From NCBI GenBank assembly GCA_019022495.1, contig JAFEKR010000010.1, positions 682,001 to 746,000 on the forward strand: 64,000 nucleotides of DNA. The letters run 5' to 3'. The DNA comes from Epichloe hybrida (taxonomy: Eukaryota > Ascomycota > Sordariomycetes > Hypocreales > Clavicipitaceae). A model generated the notes under the pieces. That model was not told where the DNA came from. It saw only the letters and a program-made list of their open reading frames with translations, and did not search any database. Made by a program: the position numbers and the translations under genes. Shown in pieces: positions 46,409-57,200 of the stretch (position 1 is its first letter; each line of letters begins with the position of its first letter).

Positions 46409-47459
46409 AAGAATAGCTCCAGCGATGCAGGCAGTGTAACTGGAAATGGAAGTCCTTGTAAGAAGAAGACTACGCCGCTGGATGGAGCTGGCACAGCTGA
46501 AGGCTCAGATGACATGGCTGGCTCAGATGCTCTCACAACCAGGCATGCCGCCAGAGGCGAGAATGCCGCCATCATGGACGTGTAGGACGTGCGTGCCAGG
46601 CCTCGCTGGAGGAGATGCCGGAAGCGACTTGTAGTGACGCGTTGGTTTCGGGCAAGCCGCTCAATACATCTAAGTCTGGTTCCGAATGAACCCCTTTGCC
46701 AGCTATCAGGTGCCAACGATGAAGTTTCTAGTTTTCTTTTTTCACATTTTGAGACGATGTATGGACGGACATAATACCAGTGTGAAAGGTCACAGAGCAA
46801 ATGGGGAAGGGGGGGGATGATGGCGTAAGAGTGAGCCAGCGGGCGAGATAGAGCCGCGAGCGTTTTGACAGCACATACCATCATAGGTGGCCTACATTTT
46901 CAAAGTCACTCTTGTTCATTCAGGTTGCCCATCATGTAGAATAACATGGTAAGAAGGCGAGACGTGTATAGAAGCAAGCTTGTTCCTCGTTCTGTGTCAA
47001 TGTCTTTCTTTGCCTTGGAGCAAAAACTTATCCGTGGCGTCTACATAGCGTCCCGCGTCGACCCGTCATGTAGATTTGAACTCCCTTGGTTGGAGGCTTT
47101 TCCCACAGTGGGGCGTTCTTGGACGCACTTTGCGTATTATACGACAAAATCCGAAACATGTGCATTGATAGAAATATACTACTTGGTTTTTTTTGCACCG
47201 TGGGTCGAACATCCGATAATCCTACTAGCTAATAAGAGGGAGCGCGGCTCGCTGGATGTGCTCTGGCGTTGTGTTGTGCAGGTGCGGCCTCTTTGATTCT
47301 TGTGCTCATCCTATGCGCGTAGGTTCCACGCCACACAACCCCCCCCCCTTTTTTGAAATGAATAGATGCAGCTAGGTAGGGAATCTGACTCGTCCTGATG
47401 CATTTGGACTCTTTTTTTATTTTATTTTATTGAAAAAAACTTTCCGACAAAGGTCAAGC
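46409..47459. other. Convergent intergenic region
   Basis: It lies between nst1 (+) and the membrane-protein gene (-), so it holds both 3' ends. Frames of up to 159 codons on the minus strand lack features and overlap the probable nst1 3' untranslated region. Confidence 0.45.
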
Positions 47460-48203
47460 TCATGTATGGCCGGATTGGTCCTGGAAAGGGTTGGGCCCGT
47501 GATGATGCTGCGTCTGCTGCATGAGAGGGGCGCGGGCGACGTCCTGGGCGGCACGCTGCTTCTTGGTGGCGGCGCGTGCGAGGGCGACGGCTTCGGCCTT
47601 GGCGGCCGTCTTCTTGTGGTGCCTGCGCTCCTGGCGGCATGCAAAGGCGAGGTAGGCCATGCCGATGACGACGAAGGAGCCGAAGACGATGGCGATGATG
47701 ATGCCGCCCGTGTCGAGGGAGTGGATGGCCTCCATGCAGACGTCTACGTGGTTGCTGTCGATGGTGCAGATGTAGCCGCGGAGACAGTCGCTTGTTGTGA
47801 GGGGGACGGGGTGGCAGTCCCGGGTCTTGACCTTGCCGTCGACCGTCTCGCTGATGCAGGATGTCGTGGAAGTTGTTCCGGTCTGGAAGCAATCCTGGCC
47901 CGACTTGTTCTTGTTGGTGTTGACGGCCGTGGTGGTGGTGGTGGTGGGCGTGGCCGTGTCTTCTCGGGGCATCATGACCTGGGCGGCGGCGGCGGCGTTG
48001 TTGTTGTTGGACGTCGTCGGCTTTGCTCCTCCAGGGAGCGTCGCTCGGCCTCTTCTCCTCAGCTCGTTGACTTGGTTGCTGAATCGGTTGATGGTGTGCT
48101 CGGTGTGCTCGGCGGCGTGAGTCGAGGTGCATTCTTGGCGGGGACCGGCCGCGGCGACGATGCCGGCGAGGAGGAGCACGCTCAGGTGGTGGTGGAATCG
48201 CAT
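47460..48203 (-). CDS. Single-pass membrane protein with Cys-containing ectodomain
   Basis: 247 residues, single exon. I start at 48203 (context GGCAACATGCG), which puts a signal peptide at the very N-terminus (MRFHHH then LSVLLLAGIVAAAG); an in-frame ATG ten codons upstream would bury it. The ectodomain has Asn and Thr homopolymers (NNNN, TTTTTT from a GTG-repeat tract) and Cys residues in a CFQTG...SCIS...DCHP...DCLRGYICTI...VCME arrangement, suggesting disulfides. A transmembrane helix follows (GGIIIAIVFGSFVVIGMAYL, about residues 166-185) and then a basic, Ala- and Gln-rich cytosolic tail. The layout is that of fungal cell-surface or wall-sensor-like proteins, but no named family is recognised. 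Confidence 0.68.
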   Translation of the reverse strand: MRFHHHLSVLLLAGIVAAAGPRQECTSTHAAEHTEHTINRFSNQVNELRRRGRATLPGGAKPTTSNNNNAAAAAQVMMPREDTATPTTTTTTAVNTNKNKSGQDCFQTGTTSTTSCISETVDGKVKTRDCHPVPLTTSDCLRGYICTIDSNHVDVCMEAIHSLDTGGIIIAIVFGSFVVIGMAYLAFACRQERRHHKKTAAKAEAVALARAATKKQRAAQDVARAPLMQQTQHHHGPNPFQDQSGHT

Positions 48204-48910
48204 GTTGCCTCTTCCGCCAACAACAAGGATCAAGGGGTAAGGATTGTGGTGGTGTGGTGTTGCCTTGTCGGGGGGTTCGGCTTCAAGAAGAAGAAGACGA
48301 AGAAGTCTTGACGAGTCAGCCTAGAGTTCGGACGACGGGACGGAAGGGGGGGGAACCAAGTATAATAAAAAAAAATCCAAAAAACCCCCTCCCCCCCCCC
48401 AAAAAAAGGAGAACAATGAGGCCCGACCCTTTTCAGCGTAGCCTGCTAGAGATGGCGCCGAACATGGCAACTTGCAAGGCAGGGGAAAAGCGTCTCGACA
48501 AAACTTCCGTCCCCCATGCATCCACCCATGCTTCCATCCATCCATGCATCTGGCTCCTTTTCGGGGGGGAAGCTGGGGGGGTGGCTTCAGCCGTGGCTTG
48601 GCGCCTATCAGCGTGTGGCTGACGGTTTATGTATTGTTTGCCAAATAACTGGCACACCAGTGACACCGACTTGTTGTAGACGTCATCGCCCACTGCCACC
48701 TACCCTACAAACTTGAAGATGGGGGTGACCTGCCCAGTTTGCGTAAAACCAGCCAGGAAACCTCCAAAAAACACCCTCGCGGTCCATCTCACAATCGCCA
48801 GTGCCTATATTTTATTTTCCCCATCAGGCCATCCATTCTGACAAGCTCACCTCCCTCACCCTTGACCTGTCTCATCTCGCCTGAACCCACGCATCAACCA
48901 CAACCCAACC
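48204..48910. other. Divergent promoter region
   Basis: Between the membrane-protein gene (-) and the I78 inhibitor gene (+). It contains A-, C- and G-runs (about 48365-48405) and CATCCATC-type repeats near 48520-48545. The last 70 bp are CT/CA-rich, typical of a fungal leader. No gene seen. Confidence 0.45.
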
Positions 48911-49262
48911 ATGCCTCTCGTCGTCCCCGGCGTCACCACCAACTCCTCCGACAAGACCGAGGAGTGGCAAAACAAGCTCATTGGCAAGAAATTATCCGAC
49001 ACGGAGCACAATGAAGTGGTAAGGCTTCCCCGTGTCTACCCGGTACCAGAACTTCACAAGTCGACACTAAAATAAAAAAATAAAAAAAATAAAACCCCCC
49101 CATGTGCTCACAGAGAAAATCTAGATGTTTTGCAAGAAAGAACTGCCCGCCGAGCACCGAGTCATTTCCCCCGGCCAAATGGTGACGCGGGACTTCAACG
49201 AGAACCGTCTCAATATTCATCTGAAGGAGGACGGGACCGTGTCTCATGTTCAGCACGGTTGA
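48911..49262 (+). CDS. I78-family peptidase inhibitor-like small protein
   Basis: Two exons, 48911-49018 and 49125-49262, give 81 residues. The intron is 106 bp with donor GTAAGG and acceptor ATCTAG, phase 0. Start context is CCAACCATGC. There is no signal peptide, so it is probably cytosolic. The second exon carries the I78 core: LPAEHRVISPGQMVTRDFNE followed by RLNIHLKEDGTVSHVQHG, matching the family pattern R-x-I-x-P-G-x-x-x-T-x-D ... R-L-N-I ... G. I78 proteins inhibit serine peptidases in the studied cases; the target here is unknown. Individual exons are too short for standard frame scans, so the gene is easily missed. Confidence 0.8.
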
Positions 49263-49554
49263 TGATGTATTCACGATATTGTATTAGCTTACGAACGGTA
49301 ATCAAATGATGAGAAACTTGCAAATATCTCGAGACAACAGTTCTTGTTTCGAAAAGCTACTGCCTGCCCCATGCTCAGATTCCGCTTGCCTTGCCCGTTC
49401 ATGTTTGCAGAGCTGCGATTTACCCCGCCAAAAGCCAACTGCGGGGCAAACTCACTCACTCACCTTTGCCCCTCCCAGCTTTCAACTCAAAAAGTCCTCC
49501 TCCAAGCTCAAGCACCACCCAATTCATCGCGGTCGGATTGCCCAAGCCGTCAAG

Positions 49555-50256
49555 ATGTTCAAAAAGGAGTAAGTGACCCAACCCCCGTCATCAACAACAA
49601 GCAAAGCTATCCATCTCAGCTCCCTAACCCCTTCGTCCCCCCTCGTCCCCCCGGCCAGTCTAAGCCCCGCCCCAAAGCAGAAGCTCAAGTCTTCGGTCCA
49701 GCGATCTCTCCGACAGTCCCTCCTGTCAACGTACCCGCTCCTGACGCCGCACGTGGACGAGATCCTGCCCAAGAAGGCGTCCCTGGAGAGCATGAAGCTT
49801 CCCGACCGCAACACGCTCTACGTTCTCGACTCGGAGCCCCTCTTCTACCAACAGGACGCCTCCCTCATCATCCCCCACCTGCGACTCGTCCACAGGTTCC
49901 CGCAGGGCTTTCCTACCATCCGCATCGACAGGGGCGCCATCCGCTTCGTCCTCTCGGGCGCGACGCTGATGGCCCCCGGCCTGACGTCGCAGGGCGGTAG
50001 GCTGCCCGCCGAGGGCGCCGCCAAGGAGCTCGTCGAGGGCAAGGAGCTGGACCAAGGCGCCGACGAAGAGGGTCGCTGGAGCAGAGAGCTGCACAAGGGA
50101 GAGCCCGTCGTTATCCTGGCAGAGGGGAAGAGGGAGGCGTGTGCTGTGGGCACTCTCGTTACTGGAACCGACGAGGTCAAAGCCAAGGGGAAAGGACCTG
50201 TCGTCGAGGATGCGCACTTTCTTGGCGATGGGCTGTGGAATATCGCTACGGACTGA
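49555..50256 (+). CDS. tma20: Translation machinery-associated protein 20 (MCT-1/Tma20)
   Basis: Two exons, 49555-49568 (14 nt, only MFKK plus two bases) and 49659-50256, give 203 residues. The intron has donor GTAAGT and acceptor GGCCAG. The N-terminal pre-PUA part reads MFKKDLSPAPKQKLKSSVQR, then RSLRQSLLSTYP. The region YVLDSEPLFYQQD is followed by RLVHRFPQGFPTIRIDRGAI and then the PUA domain (VLSGATLMAPGLTSQGG ... EPVVILAEGKREACAVG). This is the MCT-1 arrangement. With Tma22/DENR it promotes recycling of 40S subunits and reinitiation. It is slightly longer than the 181 residues usual for MCT-1 because of an acidic insert in the PUA domain (about 143-162). Its start is 292 bp after the stop of the I78 gene on the same strand. 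Confidence 0.9.
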
Positions 50257-50277
50257 AGGCATGTCGATGGGACAGTC

Positions 50278-50335
50278 CTTTATTTTATTTTTTTTTATTT
50301 TATTTTATTTTATTTTTATTTTATTTTATTTTTTG
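50278..50335. repeat. TTTTA pentamer repeat
   Basis: A run of TTTTA units with variants immediately after the tma20 stop, within its probable 3' untranslated region. Confidence 0.85.
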
Positions 50336-50499
50336 GTAGGGGATATGAGGGTCGGGAAAAGAGAAGACTTGAGTGATGGGATGATCATCTTACATAGCTG
50401 GATGATTGTGATTCCTGCATTTTACGACCAAATTATGAGCACGACGGAATGGGTGAGCGAGTAGGTTTCCGCTATCATCTTGACTAGAGAAAATAACAT

Positions 50500-51735
50500 T
50501 TATTGCGTGGTATCAATATTCCTGGCTTTTTGAGCCAACGTCTCCTCGTACCGCTGATGATGCAGCAAAATGGCTGCCCTTCCAACCTCGTCCTTATTCT
50601 TGACAATAAAGTCGGCTGTGCGATCAAAATCGAAAAAACCGTCATCATCCATCAAATCCGACTCCGGCACTACCCCGTATGCGGTGTCTCCCTCGAGGAT
50701 AATCTTCTTCAAGGCCTTGATCTGGCACCCCCTGTACAAGGTTGCCCCCGTATCCGCATGATGTGGCTGCGGAATGGTCCCCTTGATTAAATCCCTAAAG
50801 ATCAAATCTCGTTGCCGTTGGAGAAGCGCTTCTTTTCTGCGAGCATGATACTCACCACCGACGTGGAACCGGGAAATGGCCTCACTGGTGATTTCTTCTC
50901 TGGTCGTGCGTCTCTTGACAAACCGTCCTTGTTGCCGACACTCGGGCACGAATTCGTCTACCCATTTCATGAACGCGGGACGCTTGCCCATTCGTCTCCG
51001 GTCATTGGACTTGAGGCCTTTGCAGTCACTGGCAGCGGCTGCTGTGTTGTTCGCGGGACTTTCGGCCTGTCTCTGATCTGCGTGTGCCCAGAACATGGGA
51101 CACTGTGATACATACTCGAACATGTCCTCGAGAGAAGCAAACGGTCCATCCCAGGCGTTGCCTATGGGGAGACTCAGGAACTGGAGGACCTCTGAGGGCT
51201 CAGAGGTCAAGAAAATTTTGGCCTTGGTTTTATTGAACTTTTCCACCTCGGGAATGCGTACGAACAGGGCTTTGTCATCGATTGTCAGGCCGTAGGGGCG
51301 TATGATGGAGCCGAGGATGTTCCATATATCGCCGTGGGCATGTTTGAGTAACATCCATTCAAGGTTCTCCAGGGTTCGGCAGACTCGGACGTCGACCTGG
51401 ATGTGCCTTGGCTGTTCTGAACCACCGGTAGCATCTAGCTCCTTTGGCCACGGAATGGCCAGGTTGGATCCCTGCGAAATGACATCGGTTGCACCGAGCA
51501 GGCCAGCAATGGTTTGCAGCTGAGTTTGGTGTTTGTCCTCGACTTTCGGCCATGCTACCAGGATGTCAATGTCTCCGAAATCTGCCTTGGCTGGGCCCTC
51601 TATCGGCGATGCGACACAGAGGTAGTGCTGCCTGAGGATGGCGTGACAGTGCGTCTTGACGTGTTCGTATACATGCTTGGGCATTCGTGGTGTGTATAGC
51701 GGTTTATCACGGGAGGCGAATGCAGAGCCTCCCAT
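50500..51735 (-). CDS. Nucleotidyltransferase-fold (DNA polymerase beta-like) protein
   Basis: 411 residues, single exon. I start at 51735 (MGGSAFASRDKPLYTPRMP); an uninterrupted frame reaches 104 codons further upstream, but that part looks like leader sequence. The motif FGDIDILVAW (Asp55, Asp57) and the strand HIQVDVRV (Asp115) form the carboxylate triad pattern of the nucleotidyltransferase superfamily; a canonical Gly-Ser helix motif is not obvious (SPIEGPAKADFGD). A preceding HAILRQHYLCVASP helix-strand fits polymerase-beta-like fungal proteins, with a C-terminal helical half (KRPAFMKWVDEFVPE). Substrate unknown. Its stop is about 240 bp from the tma20 stop, convergent. Confidence 0.72.
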   Translation of the reverse strand: MGGSAFASRDKPLYTPRMPKHVYEHVKTHCHAILRQHYLCVASPIEGPAKADFGDIDILVAWPKVEDKHQTQLQTIAGLLGATDVISQGSNLAIPWPKELDATGGSEQPRHIQVDVRVCRTLENLEWMLLKHAHGDIWNILGSIIRPYGLTIDDKALFVRIPEVEKFNKTKAKIFLTSEPSEVLQFLSLPIGNAWDGPFASLEDMFEYVSQCPMFWAHADQRQAESPANNTAAAASDCKGLKSNDRRRMGKRPAFMKWVDEFVPECRQQGRFVKRRTTREEITSEAISRFHVGGEYHARRKEALLQRQRDLIFRDLIKGTIPQPHHADTGATLYRGCQIKALKKIILEGDTAYGVVPESDLMDDDGFFDFDRTADFIVKNKDEVGRAAILLHHQRYEETLAQKARNIDTTQ

Positions 51736-52282
51736 TGTGACAAGGTGTGCGATGGCGTGGCGTGCGATTTTTGAAAAGAAGTTTGCTTGTTGCCCTGAGC
51801 TTTTATTTATAGTCGAGACCTGTCGTGAGCGAGTGATGCTGGTAGTCGATGAGAGTTGTTGTGAGAACAAGATGCGTCTGGTGTCCCAGGCCAGGGAGTG
51901 AATGTGCATGGACTCAAGTTGAGTCACTCCTGCCTCCGGCACCGCACATGCACATGTGTGTGCACTTGACGCACCTGACGCCAGCTGCCGCGACTTTTCA
52001 CAGTCATTGGCAGCGCAAAGCCCGGTTGGCAGAAGCCATGTTGACATTTCCTTCTTCTAGCAGAGTCTGGACATTCACTTTGGCTAGGAATTCATACTAG
52101 ACTGAACATGCAAACGGCAACCCGGCCATAAACCTCGGGTTATATAAATAACTAAGTAGTAGCTAGATAGCCATGTATACTAGATAGGGTATAATGCTAC
52201 TTCATATATATTCCAACCCGCGTCTTCGTCGTCTCCAAACACTGCATCAACGATTCTTGGCAACTCCGCACCAACCAAGGCC
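51736..52282. other. Intergenic region
   Basis: Promoter side of the nucleotidyltransferase gene and 3' side of the ACC deaminase gene (both minus). An AT-rich patch with TAGATAG-type words lies at 52135-52200. No gene seen. Confidence 0.45.
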
Positions 52283-53419
52283 TTACAAACCAATCTCCGA
52301 GTACGCATTCAAAGCCAGCTGTCCTCCAAGATGGGCGTACAAGACGTTTCCGGACCTGATGTCACCCGACCTGATGAGGCCCATCATTCCAGCCAAGCTC
52401 TTCCCTTCATACACGGGGTCGGTGATGAAGGCCTCGGTCCGCGCGCCAAACTTGATGGCCTCAATGGTGGTCTCGTCGGGGATGCCGTAAATCTTGGCAT
52501 TGTAGTCGCTGTTGAGAACCACATCGTGTTCCGTAATGTCGTCTCCCTGCAGCCCAATCTTGACGCCGGTGCACCTGGCAATGCGGAGGACTTGATCAAA
52601 CGTCTCTTTGGGCCTGCCAGAAGCGTCGACGCCGATGATTCTGCGCGACGGGGAGCCCAGCTTTTGAGCGAGCTTGAATCCCGCAATCATGCCGGCGAGT
52701 GTTGATCCTGTCACGGCACAGACAATGATGGTGTCGAAGAAGATGCCCATTTCCTTTTCTTGGGCCTCGACTTCGAATGCCCATCGGGCGAACCCGAGCC
52801 CTCCGAGGGGATGGTCCGATGCACCAGCTGGGATGTAGTACGGTTTCCCGCCGCCTTGCTCAATGTCAGCCGTCAGGCGGGCCAAGGTGGTCTTGTGCTC
52901 GATCCCAAAGGTTGAGGCGTCGAGTCGCACGTCTGCACCCATGAGGCGCGAGAGCTGGATGTTGCCGACTTTCTCGTAACCTGCGTCCTCCCAGTCCACC
53001 CAGTGTTCCTGGACAGTGGCTGCTCCAAGGCCGAGTCTGGCCGCCACGGCGGATACTTGACGAGTATGGTTGGATTGCACACCTCCGATGGAGACAAGAG
53101 TATCGCATCCTTGTGCCAGGGCCTCGGAGGCGAGATATCTGTGTGTGTGAAGATGGAAGAGTCGTCAGCGATGAAACTCCTCGACCAGTGCTCCAAATGG
53201 GATACGGAAGTCGGAGGAAGTTGGCCACTACTCTAATTTGCGGGTTTTATTGCCGCCGTATGCCAAACCAGAGTTGCAATCTTCTCTTTTAGCGTAGATA
53301 TGGACTTTGCCTCCCAGCTCGCGTGACATTCGGGGCAGATGCTGGATGGGTGAGGGGCCAAAGAGAAACGACTCTCTGGGTATCCTGGCGAAGAGCTCGG
53401 GTAATGCGATATCGGCCAT
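52283..53419 (-). CDS. acdS: 1-aminocyclopropane-1-carboxylate (ACC) deaminase
   Basis: Two exons, 53232-53419 and 52283-53138, give 347 residues. The 93-bp intron has donor GTAGTG and acceptor CACAG and completes a Glu codon. It is a PLP fold-type II enzyme that converts ACC to 2-oxobutanoate and ammonia. The PLP lysine is Lys58 in [11 protein letters not shown], and [10 protein letters not shown] (Ser85) is the substrate-carboxylate loop. The residues used to separate true ACC deaminases from D-cysteine desulfhydrases are of the deaminase kind: Tyr306-Glu307 in PVYEGKS and Leu333 in AHLGGQ. No targeting signal, so cytosolic. ACC deaminase lowers plant ethylene and occurs in plant-associated fungi such as Trichoderma. 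It lies downstream of the NRPS on the same strand. Confidence 0.92.
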
Positions 53420-54239
53420 GATGCATGCAGTCTTTGAAGCCGCGATTTTGTGATTGTGATTCTCGTCTCCAAAGTATTACACAAGAGAGAGACGATCGAG
53501 ATGCTGTGTGCTGTGGCTTGTGTTTGGATGCGCGCATTTGTCCGTGTGGAGTTTTTTGGAGTTGCAATCCAATCCGCGGCCCCAAAGTCCACCGGTGGTG
53601 GAGCCTGCCTTTGGTGTTCCCCGGCCCCAGGCGCAGGAAAGCTGTTTCTGTTCCGGATGCAATGCAGGATGAAAGGGAAAGAATGGAAGAAAAGTTGACA
53701 GTGTAGTGATTGAGATTATGCATCGATTTTATGGAATCTGGATAGAAAGGAGTTACATCGAAGCGCTCGGGAATGTATCTCCTAGCTAGTGAACCCGAGG
53801 ACAAACCGAAATTGAGACGATTGAGACGGTTGAGACGCACATTCAAAATCAGCCCACCCGGGAAACTCACGATCCGCGCGTTCCCGGTGTAGCTCGGCTG
53901 GTGAATCGGACAATGAGAATGCTCCAGATCAGGATGATGACAAGTGGTGCACGCTGAATATTGGACAAACATCATGCGCCCACACCCAGCACCTAGCCTT
54001 GACAATTGGATCGCGAAACGCTTCATTCGTACAATCGTGATCGGATCCAGTAATGGCCAGATATAGTGACAATTGACAATAATCTGTCAATATAGGTCAA
54101 TATAGGTCTATACTATAAAACTACAATGAAGAAGGCAAATTGGTAAAAGGGAAGCGCATCGTTCATCATTCCTCTTGTGACGCCTGGGATAACAAAGATG
54201 CGCTACATAAACCATGGCCCGTCTCACTTCCTTCACCCA
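53420..54239. other. Intergenic region between ACC deaminase and NRPS
   Basis: Promoter of the ACC deaminase gene and 3' end of the NRPS gene. Short direct repeats GTCAATATAG occur near 54085-54105, and a GAGACGATTGAGACGGTTGA repeat near 53813. A 245-codon minus-strand frame across 53289-54026 overlaps the deaminase first exon in another frame and is a shadow. Confidence 0.5.
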
Positions 54240-57200
54240 TCAGACTAAATCTCTGCTTCCAACAAGCCGTGACAGATGACCCGAAAACATCCGAGCAATT
54301 TCCTCCAAGCCCTGTGCGTCGCGCAGCGTCGGGTCGCATCCAATGCCAATGGCGAGGTTGGCAGTCTCTCGGCTGGGACCTACGTCGGCAAACAACACAT
54401 TGGTGGGAAGGAAAGATGTGTCCAAGCCATCGACGGAACTGCCCCGAGACAAGGGTGTGGGGGATGCATAGTCTGACGGCACGCCAAGGGGCCAGGGTCG
54501 AAGCAGCGTGTCCTTCGACACCTGGGGCTTGAGCAGGATCTCATCGTTCCACAGGATATTCAAGTGGGCGTTGAAGAGGGGCGAGACGCCTTTGTTTGGT
54601 GCCCACTTGATCACGTCTCGCAGACGGCTTTGTTCGTAGTCTGATTGAGAATTCGTGCGGTCTTGGAAGCTCTGGAGTAGTATCGACAGACTTGTCCCGG
54701 CAAGTTGAGACGCGACAAGGTCCTTCGGGACGGCAACGGGTAGCATGTTGAGAGTCGGGCTGGCGAGAGCCTCGATACCTTCGAGCTCAGCCGATCGACC
54801 AGCCGTGTAGTATCCGAATACAGGGGAGCTCGATTCCGTCACGTCTGAGAGCATTCGCCCAAATGCGACTTGAATGAGGCATTGCGGAGTGATTCCGAAT
54901 GCCCGGGCAGCAGACTTCAGGGCACCCATGCTGACATCGACGCATTCGAAGCTGACGAATGCCCTGTTGCAACTCTTGGAATCCGTATTGATATCAGCTT
55001 TCGGTGTCAGGATGGTCGGGTCGCACTGGCCCAGCGTCTCGGTCCAAAACTGTTCTTCATTCTTGCCGCGCAGTTTTTGCTGGGTGAACTGAGCAAAGTG
55101 AGAGACAGACAATGGCGGACAAGGTTTCTGCATGGTTCCGCAGTACAAGCTTGAAAGTTCATCGATGAGAATGCCCATGCTCCAAGCATCATACAGCGCG
55201 TGATGGAGCCTAAGTAGAACCGAAACGCCCTCACGTCCTCCTTGGATGAGAACAATGCGGACTGGAGGCTCATATAACGAGGACGGGCTGAGGGAGAGGT
55301 GATGGATTTCCGACTTGACATATTCCTCCATGGTCATGTTCTCCGGTACCTGCTGAACGGTGAACGACTTGGCTGCATCGACACAATCTGGTTTCAAGAT
55401 TGCCTGTACGGCCAGCGTTGGCTTGACTTGCGCGAAGCATGTCCTCAACGAGTCGTTTTTCTGTACGAGAGAAATCCATGTGTCCCGTAATCGACCCGCG
55501 TCCAACCCGTTCTCCGCTTTGAAAACCCAAACGGGCTCGAGCAGCGTCTTTCCCGAGGTGAGCCAACATGCCAAGTGGTATTCTTGCCCGGGCAACACTG
55601 GTAGTATTTCCTGGATCTCCGCTTCCGCTCTCCCGAGTTTAGACGCTGCCGCCTCCTTGACCTCTTGATCAAGCAGTGGAGCAACGCCATTTGACTCTGT
55701 CGTAGACCTGTTTGGAGCAGCTTGTCCCGATTTAGCAAATGCCACCTCACAGAGCTTCCCTATTTTGGCATTGCGCATGATTTCCATAGTGTGTAAGGGA
55801 ATATGAGCTTTCCGGCAGGCGCCCGCCACACGAATTGCCACAATGGAATCAACACCGATGGAGAATATGCTCGTTTGAGCATCGATGCTGGAAACAGGCG
55901 TATCAGTGGTTTCTGACAAAACTTTTCTCAGAGGATCTAAAAATTGATCGATCGCGCTTTGGTCAAAGGGACTGGTCGGTACCGCCCCTGTTTCCCTCGT
56001 CAGTCCTGGTTTTGGCACTTTGGACAGCACTCCAGGGGAACTAATGGCCAACTCATCTGGATGCTTTCGGATGCTCTCAAAGCTCTCGACAAGCAGACTC
56101 ATCAGATTACTCGTGGTATCATCTGCAAATCTCGAGTGAACTTCCAGTTCGAGGCCCCCACGACTCTTTTGGTGGACTTCAATGACAAGGTCATAATGAG
56201 ATGGAGGGAGGGACTCTTTGGAGCCTTCAGGCTCGAAAGGCTGCCAGAAGGGAGCTTCAGTTGCGTCTTCACCCTTTCTGAAAATAAACAGTACCTCGAA
56301 AAGCTGCCCATCACGGCCATTCTCTTTCCGCCAAAGCCGTTGGATGTCCGATAGGGAAGCATGCAGATGATCCAAGGACTTGTTCTGGAAGGCTTGCAAA
56401 TCGCGCAGGTAATCGTGGTTGGTGAACAATTCATCGTGTATGCAGAGCCTGAGAGGAACGGTGTTGAGCATTGGCCCAGCCACCTTGTCCGCGCCATTGA
56501 TGTCCAGCCTTGCAGCATGAACTTGGCCTAGGACTACATCTCGAGACTTCGTCTGCGCGCATACTGCTTTGCTGACGGCCAGTTGGCAGATGGTTTGAAT
56601 GGTGACCCCTTTCTCTGTACACCATTGCTCCAAGGCAGAAGTATCCTGAGCAAGCAGCATGGTCTTGGACGTCATCTTGTTTTGGATGTCCTCCGCTTCA
56701 GCAATTGCCGCTGCCCCTCCGTAGCCGGAAAGGCTATCAGCCCAGAAGCCTACAGATCCCGAAGACATGTTGTGAATTTTCATAGCAGTCTCGTAGAAAG
56801 GGTTTCGTTCGGGTACACGGTTTCCACGTAGAATAGCCCAGAGATCCTCAAATATGAAGCGAATTGAAGTCCCGTCGTACGTGGCGTGGTGCAACGACAC
56901 GACGAGCAGCATGTCTTCTGGGCTTCGAATGACCGTCGCCTTTACAGGAGGAGTTTCGAAGGACGAGACGCTAGGGAACTGTGTGCGTTTGATCAGGTCA
57001 TCGATAGCGACTTGAACATCTTCTGTAGCTACCTCATGCCAATTCAATATCGATTCTTGATGCACGGCGCCAACAAGTTGTGGACGGGGCTGGTTAATTT
57101 CATGAAAGGAAGTTCTGAGGATATCATGTTTGGCAACAAGTCTGCTCCAAGCTGATCTAACCTGGTCTATGCTCGTTCCTTGGGGCAATCTGAAGGGATG

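Noticed and set aside
47422..48132. 236-codon minus-strand and 293-codon plus-strand (47430-48311) frames
   Set aside because: Shadows of the membrane-protein gene; His/Arg-rich and Gly/Val-rich composition from frame-shifted reading, whereas the chosen frame has a signal peptide and a transmembrane helix.
53289..54026. 245-codon minus-strand frame
   Set aside because: Overlaps the first ACC deaminase exon in a different frame, without recognisable features.
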